Origin: Trichoplusia ni
Lineage: Eukaryota; Arthropoda; Insecta; Lepidoptera; Noctuidae
DNA length: 64,000 nt
Assembly (NCBI RefSeq): GCF_003590095.1
Contig: NC_039478.1
Span: 1 to 64,000 of the forward strand
Reading direction: 5' to 3'
Shown: positions 24,501 through 36,400 of the stretch, piece after piece
Position numbering within the stretch: the stretch's first letter is position 1
How the letters are laid out: each line of letters begins with the position of its first letter
The notes under the pieces: generated by a model
Database searches by the model: none
Seen by the model: only the letters and a program-made list of their open reading frames with translations
What the model was told of the DNA's origin: nothing
Made by a program: the position numbers and the translations under genes

Positions 24501-27500
24501 CCGGTCAGATCGTACATGTATGTTGTTGTTCAACTTCCGTGATTACTTAAACGAATGTTCTTGTGTGCATAACATCTAGAGGACACGAAATAATTCAACT
24601 CGATTCAATGGAATCATTTTGTACTACCGTATACCGTATACATTCTACAACGCAGCCATTAATGTATTAATTATGTCGCCACTCCAATGACATTATCCGA
24701 ATCTAGGTTGTTACGCGAATATGCCCAGTAAGTATTTCGCAAGTATAAAACTTTAATTTCACTTGCAAGCATGTTTTATAATCATTTGATATTGCGAATT
24801 ACATAGGCTAATATAATGAAATAATTGACTACAGACTTTGTACGTATATATAATAAATAAGTAAATAATTGTAAATAAAATTTTCTTACTTTTATAACAC
24901 TCTATTTCTCAGTTCCATTTATGCACAAATGTCGCCCAACGACTTATAATTTAATCTCAGGGAAATGTTAGGTAAGCAAATCCAGAATTAAGATGAGGAA
25001 AACAAAACACGCGAGTAACAACGTGATCGCACACGTGAACGAGTTGTTGGTTGTTCTAGCTCCAAGAATTGTTGCTACTTATTCTGATTGATTCTTAATA
25101 CACGTGAGATTTATCATAGAAAATACCTCTGAACTCATTAGTCTTTAATATTTGTATTACGTCACAAAAATCCTGCTATAATAACTTAGATACACGCAAT
25201 GAAGGTATTCTTCACTTTTTTACTTTTTCTAAATAATCAAGGAACCATACGTATTGGAATGTTTCCAATGTCCGGTAATGTCCATAATACAAAACTTATT
25301 GCTGCACAAATATAAGACACTGTTCCCGATACCGCACTTTATCTGGATAGCGGCTGTTTGTCGCAATACATGTCCCCGAGATACACACGATATATAATTT
25401 ATCGTCAAACTTTGAACCTCAGGTGCATCTGAATACTGCTAGACTAAGCGGACTTAGGTCTAGAAGATCCTACCACCACCTCTTGTGACTAATGTAGTAC
25501 GCCATCTCGCTTTCGCAACTGCTTTTCTTATCATCAGAATCCCAGTACGAATCATTACCGATTTTCCACAAATAGGCAAAGAAAATCTGTTTTGCATTCG
25601 CTGAAACTATCCAAGTTACGACTAATTGAAGTTGGCAGTAAACCTCTGACACTAAGCTACACTGAATGTGATCAAATTGGGGTTTAACCTATCGGACATG
25701 TCATGGGACATTAAAGTAGTAATTTTCAGCATTAAATTCACGTTTCGAGCTTGATTATCTTAAATTTTGTGTAGCAGGGGGTTTTCCCAAAAAGTTATTG
25801 TCAGTTTGTTGCCACAAAAGTGATAAAAACGATTTTTTTATACTGTTTAGTAGAGTCTTTCTAAAACTCTTCATAACTTTTTATCACTGAATAAACGTTG
25901 CCCTACCTTTTGACCGTAAGGTAAGTCGCGTTCAGAAGGTAATAGGTATAATTGTCTCAACATTTCACCTAACGCGCTTTAGGGCCTGGCCTTGTCAATC
26001 AGCAAGAAAATGTAGAGCTACTTCAGATAGTTCGCTTAACAAGATGTACGCGGAGCTATCATAGTTATATAAACTGTTCTAAGGTATAATGCAATTACAT
26101 TGTGATCTATACAGTCTTTACGTCTCGGTGGAGCGGCTTATTGGACACAGAACTTGGTACTAAACCTTGAATTTACGCAAATGACATGATCCGCATTAGA
26201 TGAGAATTTCAACGTTAAGTTATTTTTAATTAAGCTTTAGTTTTTCCCTAATGTTTCTATTACTAGTAACGTTTGAGTCGAGCCTTGGTGACCTATCTTT
26301 GTATAGTTTGTATTGTGCCCACCTTGCCCCTGTGTCGTGTAGGTGGACATTGGACATAGATTCGGCGCACCCAGGTGACGTTGGCTGACTCAGTATAGTC
26401 CGACATTCAATGTTTGTTTGTATGTATGATGTCATTGATAGGACACGGAGTAATGCACTTACTTTAAAGCTTTGATGCAATAGATTGAGGTTTGGTCTTT
26501 TAATCTAATAGAATAAGGGTTATAGAGATAATAGCACGTAATCGGCTGTTTTTAACAAAATAGTTATGATATCAATAAAAATGGTAAATCTACGAGTAAC
26601 AGTTGCAGTATTGACTGGATAAAACGTAAAAACATGAAAAGAGTCCAAAAGTGCGTACCTACTATTTAAAAAATCACCGCTCTTGTTATATTACCGATTT
26701 CAGAGCACATCGTTTCTCGTTAAGTTTCCTTTTTCAATTATCGGATAACAGCTATGAATTTCAAAACTGTAACTAATTCCATGTCATGAATTGCTTCACA
26801 CTTTAAATCATATTGTTAATCTTACTCGTGGAGCAGGCTCATCGTTCGAGTTGAATTACTATTTAACAGTAAGCTATTGTTACGATATTTTATAATAATT
26901 AACGTCTCATTGAAGGCGTGTTTAGATTAAAGTTATTAAATATTGAAGCAGCGATATAAGATTCGGAAACATTTTATTGTTGTCAAAACAAGCGCGCTGC
27001 CTCTACCGAGAGGTCATTGACTTTTCATAAAAAACACTCCTGGTCTCCGTTTAAAGTAAAAAGATCCTATCTTTTTTCCATCTCCTATCTTTGCTCTTGA
27101 TTTATGCATGCAAAATAAAGTTATTTATATATTTTACCTGTCGGTATTATATAAAATATTTACCCTATTTTAGTATTATATCTCGTTTGGGAGCTAAATC
27201 TAATTTTATTAAATAAACAGTTTTGTTGTTTCATACTTTTGGATTGAGGCCAATATACATTTTTGCCTGAAGTACAGGCAGTTTAGAGCTACAGAAAGAA
27301 TCAAGTTATAAACAGCCTTGTTGCTCCACTTTCATCGTTTCCGTCATGAATTGCGAACTCAACAAATACAGGATGTCCTACGTTTAGGCGACCGAAGTCG
27401 TGAACACAAGAAAATGCACATTTCCTGTTATAATACAGACCTAGAATTTGAAATATGACCTCACGTAATCATCTGCTAAAACTAGGGCGTTCTCATTTGT

Positions 27501-28200
27501 TACGAAATTAGTAAAATTGGGACGTGAGGGAAGGTTGGTTCAATAATGAAATAACTATGATTGATGACAAAGGGAAAATGTGGCGGATTAAACATGTACG
27601 AAAAGTTAACATAACTCTTTCTCCTTTTACAAAGATTAGCAGATTATCATGAAAGCTTCATTGAGATCCCTACTGCTATCGATGTAGTTTTGAGGTCGTC
27701 TTGAAAAAGCAATGCCAAGTAGGTTAACGCGTTCAGGAACAACGATTAATTATTGTGATTACTGGTGTAAGTACGTTACAATATAGATTGTTTTGCTATT
27801 AACTATTTTGTTAGCTACTATGACGTCCTCTCAAACAATGATTTTTATAAATAAGTTACAGCAATTACCTTAATAAAATGTATATGTATAGATTTTGCAA
27901 TCATGCGCCCGTTACCTAAGTGGTACCTACCTCAGTTGTGCAATCAACCAATTGCTTATACCTACAAGAGACAGTGTTCATTAGAGCAGTGCAATTGCAG
28001 TAGGTATGCCTGTATGCAGTAACCTGCAACATCCACCTCCGCTAGTGACACTGGCTGAACCGGATGATAATCATTTTGTTATTTAAAACCGTTTCAGACT
28101 GTTAAATAAGTATTTTAGTTTATTTACAAATGTTTCTCGACACTGTTTTTCTGTTTACATATTGTGTTGTGAACACTAACGATATTATGTATTATTTATA
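21595..28200. other. AT-rich stretch without supported genes
   Basis: I see no convincing exon, RNA gene or repeat family over about 6.6 kb. The frames at 23871-24104 and 26226-26480 have random-like composition and no splice context. Confidence 0.4.
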
Positions 28201-28284
28201 GCTACCCATGGCTACGTAAACGCGTTGTCGTCAGAGAAGTATAAGAAATGCATTCAGGATAAACAAGTGCAAGCGTACATACGT

Positions 28285-28885
28285 GCACTGAATCCGATCG
28301 GTGCGTAGCCGCCGCCGGTGCGGCCGGTGCATTCAGGATCAGCCGTCCGGATCGCGCGCTGTCAGGCGGACGTATCAAAAACAACAGGGAGCGAATGGAT
28401 GCGGCCGGCTGTTTATAAACATTGAAATAGTCAGACGAGTTAAACGATCAATACCGAGACGGGCACAAAATCTAAGCGGCCGGGGCCACGCTGGGCCCCA
28501 ACCTCACCTGCCTCGCGGAATCAGCGGCGTAGATAATAGAGTGCACTGGACCGCAGACGCAAGGCGTCGAGTGCAACGCAGCGAGAGCGATCACACGAAC
28601 GTACTGAGCGGGCGGCTGGCGGCGGCCGTGTGCGCGCCGCCCTAGCGGTTACGTCACGCGGCTTTGACAGCTGGCGCACGAGGTACGCGAGCGCGAGCGC
28701 GAGCCGCACGAGAGGGGCCGCGCCGCGGCGCCACCGTCGCGCGATCAATAGCGCCGCGCGGCGTGCCGCGTCCCGAGCGCGGCCAGCTGCGTGGTGCGAC
28801 ACCGCGCAGCCACACGGGACGCCATCGCCACCGCCGACAACGCGCGCTCCCGCCGCCCGACACCCGACGCCCGCCGCCTGATGCT
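28285..28885. promoter_or_regulatory. GC/CpG-rich island, probable promoter and first-exon region
   Basis: About 600 bp are extremely GC- and CpG-rich (for example GCGCGAGCGCGAGCGC in this style throughout), unlike the AT-rich surroundings. Every frame is open on both strands, and translations are Arg/Ala/Pro-rich low complexity, so the frames are by-products of base composition. Such islands in insects often mark housekeeping or neuronal promoters. It could start gene A transcripts (about 10 kb downstream on the minus strand) or an unseen plus-strand transcript. Confidence 0.5.
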
Positions 28886-29495
28886 TTGCTAATTGTAACT
28901 CAACATCACTGTTCCAAATACTTACTCAAAGCATTTTCCCTATTTATGAAATTAGATACCACAGACCAATACAATTTCCTTAATATAGTTCATACAAACT
29001 CAACTTACAAAATTATAATTACGCAGTTTCTTAGATGAAATAAACACAAATGCGTTAGTTTATAGGCGGATAACGAACCGACGTATCATGGAATAAGTTT
29101 AAGATTCCTAACATCAACAACAAAAAATTAACAAACCAAGTAGATACGGTTCGTCGCACCTCCAAAAAATATCATCGCAATTTCTTCCGCAATGACTTTA
29201 TCGCAATTTATTCCTGTGCAACATGAAAAGTTCGACATGAAAAGTTTCACGCTGACTACTACTACTACCTGAAACAGGATTGGATCCTTTTCAAGAATTT
29301 ACGAAATTGTAGCAATCACTTTTAATTTAATTGTTGACTAACAGCCGTTTTCAATGTTCTATATATCCAATGCATATGGCTACTACCACTAGAGATAGAA
29401 TTTTATAATAATCTATACTTTTTAAAATAATGGTAGGTCCCTTTTTGAAGAGTTCCTAACCCAAAGGGTAAAAAACAAACCCTAAAGTAGATCAA
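28886..29495. other. Short AT-rich spacer
   Basis: Nothing recognisable was seen between the GC island and the repeat cluster. Confidence 0.4.
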
Positions 29496-29499
29496 ATTT

Positions 29500-29830
29500 A
29501 TTTCGTCATCATCATCCGCCTTGCCATTTTCCCAACTACTATGTAGGGGTCGGCTTCCAGTCTAACCGGATGCAGCTAAGTACCATTGTGGTACTAGGAG
29601 CGACTGCCTATCTGACTTCCTCAACCCGGTTACCTGGGCAACACGATACCCGTTATTACGACTGGTTGTCAGACTTCCTAGCTTCTGACTTCACGTAACG
29701 ACTGTGAAAGCTGATGTTTCAAGGAGAGCTGGCACCCAAAATTCAAACGTGCCTTCCCAAACATGCAGGAACTCTATGTCTAGATCGTCACCCATCCAAA
29801 GACCGACGGCGTGAAGCGTAGCTTAACCTG
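29500..29830 (+). repeat. Lepidopteran interspersed repeat (GTCGGCTTCCAGTCTAACCG type)
   Basis: The segment carries hallmark phrases of an abundant moth and butterfly repeat: TAGGGGTCGGCTTCCAGTCT, then GAGCGACTGCCTATCTGACT and ACCCGGTTACCTGGGCAACA. No protein is encoded. Class (SINE or LINE tail) is uncertain; recognition is from memory of many lepidopteran loci. Confidence 0.72.
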
Positions 29831-30229
29831 TGATGTATCAACTAATGCAGTTATAGCTTAGCTATGAGCTCCAGCTAAGCTTTAAGTTAGATGTCTAATA
29901 ATGAATTTCCTTTAAATGGCATTGTTTCTTATGCCTGGAAGTAAACTATTCTTGGAACTTCATATTTGCCTGCAAATGCCTTAAGATTGTGATTTAGTAT
30001 TGTGTGACCCTCGATTTGCCCTGGCTAATTTTAGTATTGAAGTTTTAAACTGACAAGAACGATTCTAATAATTTTAAATATTTAGGAGTACTAAGATTAT
30101 TTGACGAAACAACGAGTAGGTTCTTCTTGTTGTTCACCGCCTTGCCTGCCGCTGCAGTGAAGTGGTCCGCAGACTCAGACACCACGGTCTACCATGGGTT
30201 GCATGGCTCATCACGCGAACACTAATGAT

Positions 30230-30640
30230 ATTATACTTTGAGCTCTTATCCTTGGTGCCGTCGTCGGCGTACCAGCTATATTAGGAACCTAATGGATTGG
30301 TGCGCGATGATGCCAAGAGGACGGACGGTATGTCTTTGTTCCTTTGGAAGATGGGTAGGCCTTTGGTGTGGGACGCTCTTTGTGTCGATCTCTTGCGCCA
30401 ACTTCTTCCCGGTTAGTCGAGCTGCACTGTGCTCAAACGGTGCAAAAATAGTTATTTAATTGGTACTTACTTTTTTGGGCTGAATACCAAAACTCTTAAA
30501 AAGATTTAGCGTAGCCTCACTGACACTTCCCGTAATCCAAAGGCAGGTTTACCGCGCAGAGAGGTTTAGCATTGCCATTCAACGTGGTAATGCCGTCAGT
30601 CTTGTGAGCTCACTCCCCAGCCAACAGTGACGCCGTTGAG
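30230..30640 (+). mobile_element. Decayed LINE fragment, end of the reverse-transcriptase ORF
   Basis: In one frame the sequence reads MGRPLVWDALCVDLLRQLLP and, after stops and frameshifts, RAERFSIAIQRGNAVSLV near 30553-30610. Both pieces match the C-terminal region of a LINE polyprotein common in Lepidoptera (GRPLVWDATCVD and SIAIQRGNAAS). Several stops and frame changes show it is dead. Confidence 0.6.
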
Positions 30641-31405
30641 TTTTTATTAGTTGAGTGAAGTTTGTTATTATGACGTGTACAACATTTAATTAAACTAGTT
30701 TGTAAATACATAAGTATTAATTGTATCATATCATAGTTCTGTTCTCAATTGAGTTTCAGAAGAAATTATTAAATCAATCGCAATTTGCATTATTCTATTT
30801 TATTTATGTATGATTTAAAAGTGGGTCTATAGCAATCGAAGAGTTATTTTACATCGATTCTACGAATGATGAGTAGGTTCAGAAGGTTCAGTGTGCTATG
30901 AAGTTCTTAAAATTAACTGAATTTACCTATTAGGCACCTAAAATTTTCTCAGCTTTTCAAAAAATTTCTTAGTCATAGCCAAGAAAAGCTTTTCTCAACT
31001 TTCATGCTGAGATAGGTAACAAATTGGGTCGGTATGTATCAAAGGAAAATACATCACGTATTTTCAGTCGCATAACGCCAGAGGACCTACCACCATGCCC
31101 ACCACATTTTTATGACGTCGTTACTCTATGACGTGGTGAGCCCAGACCTATGTACCTTGCTCATACCTATATAATAAAACATTCAACCTTTCACGCGGGA
31201 CCGATGATGCGTTAATGAGTCGAGCGTCTATTATTAGCCAGAAAAAGCCACGCATTTTCCGTCATATATAAACCGACCCTTACTCTTTATATGGGTTGAC
31301 ATAGTCTATGACGTAAGGTATAGCTAATTAACAAGAAGTTCAACAAAAGTTTATATTCGTACACATGAACCAATTGTTGTAATTCTGTCATACTATTTGA
31401 GATTT
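30641..31405. other. AT-rich spacer
   Basis: Nothing recognisable seen. Confidence 0.4.
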
Positions 31406-31515
31406 GATAATCATCATCAGCCCATATTCTGGCTGCTCGCATCCAGCTCCTGCCAGCCATCCTGCGCATATCATCACTCCACCGTTCCTGAGGACGACCT
31501 ACAGCTTATAAGCAC
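31405..31515 (+). repeat. Lepidopteran LINE/SINE fragment (CATCCAGCTCCTGCCAGCC type)
   Basis: ATAATCATCATCAGCCCATA is followed directly by TCGCATCCAGCTCCTGCCAG and CATCACTCCACCGTTCCTGA. Full copies in other Lepidoptera have extra sequence between the first two parts, so this copy has an internal deletion. Confidence 0.65.
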
Positions 31516-33372
31516 GTACCTAATACCTTTCTAATATTTCCTAAAGACGTGCGTGTTATTTATTTTTATTATATGACAAGGATGGGCTGATGATAGGAGT
31601 TCCTACGCTTGACAAAATAGTTTGCGTGTTAGATACCATTAAACTTTATCGCTTTTTCGCGGGCAACAGAAAGTTACATTACAAAGCTGAGGAAATTGCT
31701 AATCCCGAAAAAAAATGATAGCTGCAATTGAAAAAAAAAACTAATGAGCGTTATGTCGCTTTAGTATGGTTGCCGCGTGCCTTTAGGTACGGTGCGCCTA
31801 CTATGGCCTATGAATATGTGCTTAACTCATTGAATGCGGTACCAAAAATCTGATCTTAGACCTTAGTAGTTGCGAGGCATACGGCGATAGGGGTGCACCA
31901 TACCATGCGCACAGAATAGCATGGATTCTGAATAGGTAATGATTTGTCTGTAAGGATTGAGGAGCGAGGAGTGAAGGATTTACCATATTTTTCGACCGGA
32001 TTTTTTGCTCATAGGTAAAATAAACGTCTTTAATGAAATTGATAATCTGAGTGTTATATGGTATTTAATATAATTTCCAACTCTTGTAGTGGTGAAAATG
32101 GTTGTGTAATGGACTTTTATCGATTTACACACATTTTGTCCATCTTTTGATGACAGTTGGAATTCTGTATATGACGAAGTCATCTCTAGCAACTTCAATA
32201 GTGTGCCGTATGGTAATGTTTTTTTAATTGAGGTAATTGTAGTTTTAAATTTGTAAGTAGAACTGCTGGCCACGTCTATAGCAATCGGATGTGGGAGTGT
32301 GTTAGGGCCCCGTGCATGGGAGAGTGCCGATAGGAATCTTAGACAGCAATCAAAATCAAATACAATTTCAAAGCAGGCATTGCTTTATTACTTCATAATA
32401 ACGTATTACTTGAACTTTTATACACAAAGAAACAAATGAGGACAAGTCGCAAATTCCAAAAAGATTATAAAAAACTGAACGTTTTTATCATCACTGCCAA
32501 GCTAAGACTCGACTAGACGTCATTTCATTATACTATTAATATCTTCAAAAAGCGATAATAAATAATAAAACCTACTGAAGTTGCAGAAAACTATGTTCAT
32601 TGAATGAATTCATATTCACCGTTGACGCAACCGTTGATACCTAGGTAACTCTTTGCGTTGAAAATATGTAATCTAGTTCAACAATCTGATTTATTTTCTA
32701 TTTGATGTTTACCCATAAATCGGATTGTTATTGTTTCTTAAACAACGCATAAGTTCTTAAATAGATAAATAATATGTATTACAAAAAAATATTGCATCTT
32801 AATGATGTATATGAAAATATAAACAGTTGAAGATTAACACTGCTTTGGTCTGTTGTAACTATTGTAAATCTGTTAAAACTATAAAAAAATGAATTACAAA
32901 ATGCTCAATGTGTTACGGCATAACAATATGGCACTTTGATGATCTAACACTTAATCATGAAACTGTAATCTTAATCACTATGACACCGCGGGCGCTAGTC
33001 GAAGTTCAGCAAATAAAAAACAGCAGCTTGGCAGCTATAAACATGTGGGCGATAGAAATTAAAAATCTCAAAAACTTTGACAAGCTTTACACACTGGCAT
33101 CGATAAAAAAGAAAAGCAGTTACACCGTCAACTTTAAGTACGACTTGTCCACGTGTTTCGTACAAATCTAGAGTGAAAAGAGAATATAGAGGCAACATTG
33201 GCAGTGTTTATAAAATGGCACTACATACAATGACAAATTACGGAATGGTCTATAACGTTCTATACAACATTCGACGGTGATCAAGTACCAAACTACCAAT
33301 ACGATGGTTCAGCTTTAGAGTCGCAGTTGTTAACTATATTATATTGCTATTGTTGGTGTGGGGGTGGGAACT
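31516..33372. other. AT-rich spacer and presumed 3' UTR of gene B
   Basis: No exon is supported. The part nearest 33372 should contain the 3' UTR of gene B. The frame at 32908-33171 is short and unconvincing. Confidence 0.4.
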
Positions 33373-33475
33373 TCAGTACACTTTCAGTTGATTCTTGTCG
33401 TCGAAGCCGGCGGAGTGGCCGGCGTTGCGAACTATGAATGAGTTGCCGTCGAAGTGCATCCGCCTTTCGCCACGT
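33373..33475 (-). CDS. Gene B exon 8 (residues 310-342)
   Basis: Acceptor TGTACACAG|A. Encodes RGERRMHFDGNSFIVRNAGH and SAGFDDKNQLKVY, then TGA at 33373. Confidence 0.84.
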
Positions 33476-36400
33476 CTGTGTACAAACACGATACGCCATT
33501 AACTTATTAACTTTACTGCAATATGGCTACCAACCTACTCAATAGTATCTACTATCAAAGATACATTTCATAATTAAATGAAATTTTTGGCAAAACTGTT
33601 TTCTTAACACGATTGCAAAAAAAGTTATAATTTTACACGCTAAATAATAATTAATCTCAGCGATTTCTACTGCTTGTGCCATGTTTCTAGCGTCACCAAT
33701 CAAGTTCAACTTAGTTGGCAATGGGAGACCAGCAATCTTGACACAGCTGGTCTACTATTGAACAAGGCATTACTACATTCTTGAAGTAAGCATATCCTAA
33801 TACATACCGTACGAACAGGTGTTGGGTCTGGCCGAGCGACGCGGTGCAGTGTAGGAAGGGGCTCGTGATGGACGCGGAGCCGTTGCTGGGGCTCGTGCGA
33901 AGCTGGTACTTGTGGCTGCACCGATGGATCCTGGCCATATATGCAATTATTACACGACATTCATAAAAGAAGCCAAAGGTGAAGGAAAACGTCGTGAGGA
34001 AACCTGGTTTGTAATCTGATCAATACTCAAACGGTTTATAATCGGGAGGAGACCTGTGCCCAGCAGTGGGAGGTATAGGTTGAAATCATATTCATATCAA
34101 GAACGTAAAAATATAAGCTTATTAGACGATCAATTTCAAAACTTCCGAACGTATAAGGGCCTACCACTAGGCACAAAGAAAAACGTTTCTCAGCGCCGTG
34201 TTGTACGCTGTCACAATTATTCTGCAACAATATTACTCAAAGTCTTGAGTATGAGCTGTTGCCATAAAAATATCCGTCTAAGAATGTCGGAAGCTGGTAG
34301 CTAATGTGAAAAACATCCTATTTAATAAAAATACAATATAAGTACTTTCAAAAGCTTGTTTGTTTTTTATGTTCATCAGGTAGAAGTCTATTTGTAGATT
34401 ATACACCGTGATTTTTTAGTCGTCTTACAAAAGCAGCCCAGTTCATGTATCCAATGACTAGAACACGTTCATGATAAAAAAAATAGGTATTTATGAGATT
34501 TGAATAAATTTAAAATGCAATTTTTATTCAATAATATGATGCAATTCGTAGTTTATTATAAACGCAGCTCTGTTGCGAGCGCGGTCCGAGCCTTGTAACA
34601 ATGGTGAGGGGCGCGGGCGGCGGCGTTTTTATCATTTTTAAGAGTATATTTCAGATTTCTCTTGTTTAATTTTTCTTCGTACTTATTATTTGATGATAAA
34701 AAAATAATAATCGCGCCTAGGGGTGTTTTATTTTTACGTCGGTATTTTTATTAGGTATTTTACGTCGGATACATGAACTGGGCTGCTTTTGTAAGACGAC
34801 AAAAAAATCACCGTGTATATCCAATTAATCATATATTCTGTGACTTAAGTTAATAGGTAGACGTCTATTTATTTGCAGCTATATCCATCATATATTATAT
34901 TCTATGAATTAATAGATTCTTCGTTACCAGTCTCGTTAGGCGGATGGGTCAAGAGGCTTTTGAAGAAAGAAACCTACTCGAGACACGGCACGACTTGTGA
35001 GGAGGCCTCTCTTTCTCGAGATCTCATGTCACCATCCCGTATGAATTTTAGTTCCTATGTGGAAACGTTTCGTATGAGACAGTTCCATATAATCGCATAC
35101 CGTCAGAAAATTAAAGTTCGTAACCGGATATCACCAGTTTTGTTCTGAATCGAATGCAGCATTTAACTTCTATTGGGATTAAGAAAATCAGTGAATTCAA
35201 TTTTTTTATTTGTGATTGTATATAGAAACTCAAATCGACCGAAAAAAAATTCTTAAAAAGCGTAGCAACTTTTTCAGACGAGGTTTTAGGCACAAGAGGT
35301 ATAAAAAATTAACAGCCGGGATCCATAGACTTTTAGTCCTGCATGACCGTGTCCTGTGTCATCTTTCGAATCAGGTTAATTGGTGTTTAATAATTACAAG
35401 ATTTGCCTATCACTTTATGTCCACCCCTTATTGACTTTATAGTTCATTAAGTATCAAAAGCTTTTTTTTAGGCATAGTTTTTTCCAATTTGGTCAGAGGA
35501 ATGCATTTTTACACTCAACTCAGTTCGCTTTGTTCTAATTTTGGAAAAAGAAAGTTATCAGCGGTCTTTACCATGGCGTGACTAAAGTAGTTTACCTAAT
35601 GATAAAGGCCAAGCATTCCGTTTGTTAGGTACCTACACATTTTACAGTACAAAGTAATTTCCTTTAAAATCTTAGAATAGTAGTCTGGGCACACAGTACT
35701 ATACGACGCCAGCTCTTTTCAGTTTCACACAGTTCGGAAATGACGAGACAATTCAACGGGAGCTTTTATACGCAACGGCACGTTTTCCCACTCGTGCGCT
35801 ACTAGCAGCCAGTTGCCACTACGACGTGTTTTCAAAGGTATGTGTTAGCAAAGTGCCGTTGTAAGAGACATGGTTGAAAAAGCAGGATTAAAAAGCTTGT
35901 ATTTTAGGGACGTGTGAACAAATATTTACTTTTCATTTTTGCACTACAGTTCTACATTTCTGCAATGAGACCTGGGCCGTGATTCTGCTATTTACAATGA
36001 TCGATGAATGAATGCCAAGTGGATGCAATTTGACAATATTTTTTTTTGTATTGACTATGAGTGTGCTGCCCCATGCTAAATATCCCATGATTGTATTGGA
36101 ATAATACGCACAGTGCCAATTTCCATTCATTCATTGGCCATTGTATACATACATTGTAAATAGTAGAACTGGAGCCCTGTAATAGTAAGTTATTTTAGGC
36201 AAACCATGATATTATGCAATTTATCAGCAGCGGTGGGCATTGGGCAACAGTCTCATTACCTCGGTACGAAATACGATTTGCGCCCCAAGATTAACTAAGC
36301 CCATACAACTGATTTAATAGTTCCAGAAAAAAAAGTTAAACTTTCTTGTAGTCATTTTTCATTTATTACATTATGGATGAATTGATTGCGATTTAATCTA

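Noticed and set aside
28301..29038. Several overlapping frames of 60-124 codons in the GC island
   Set aside because: All frames on both strands are open because stop codons are rare in GC-rich DNA; sequences are Arg/Ala/Pro repeats.
33380..33480. Possible separate small gene around the AGFDDKNQLKVY segment
   Set aside because: The segment joins in phase with seven upstream exons and is the last exon of gene B.
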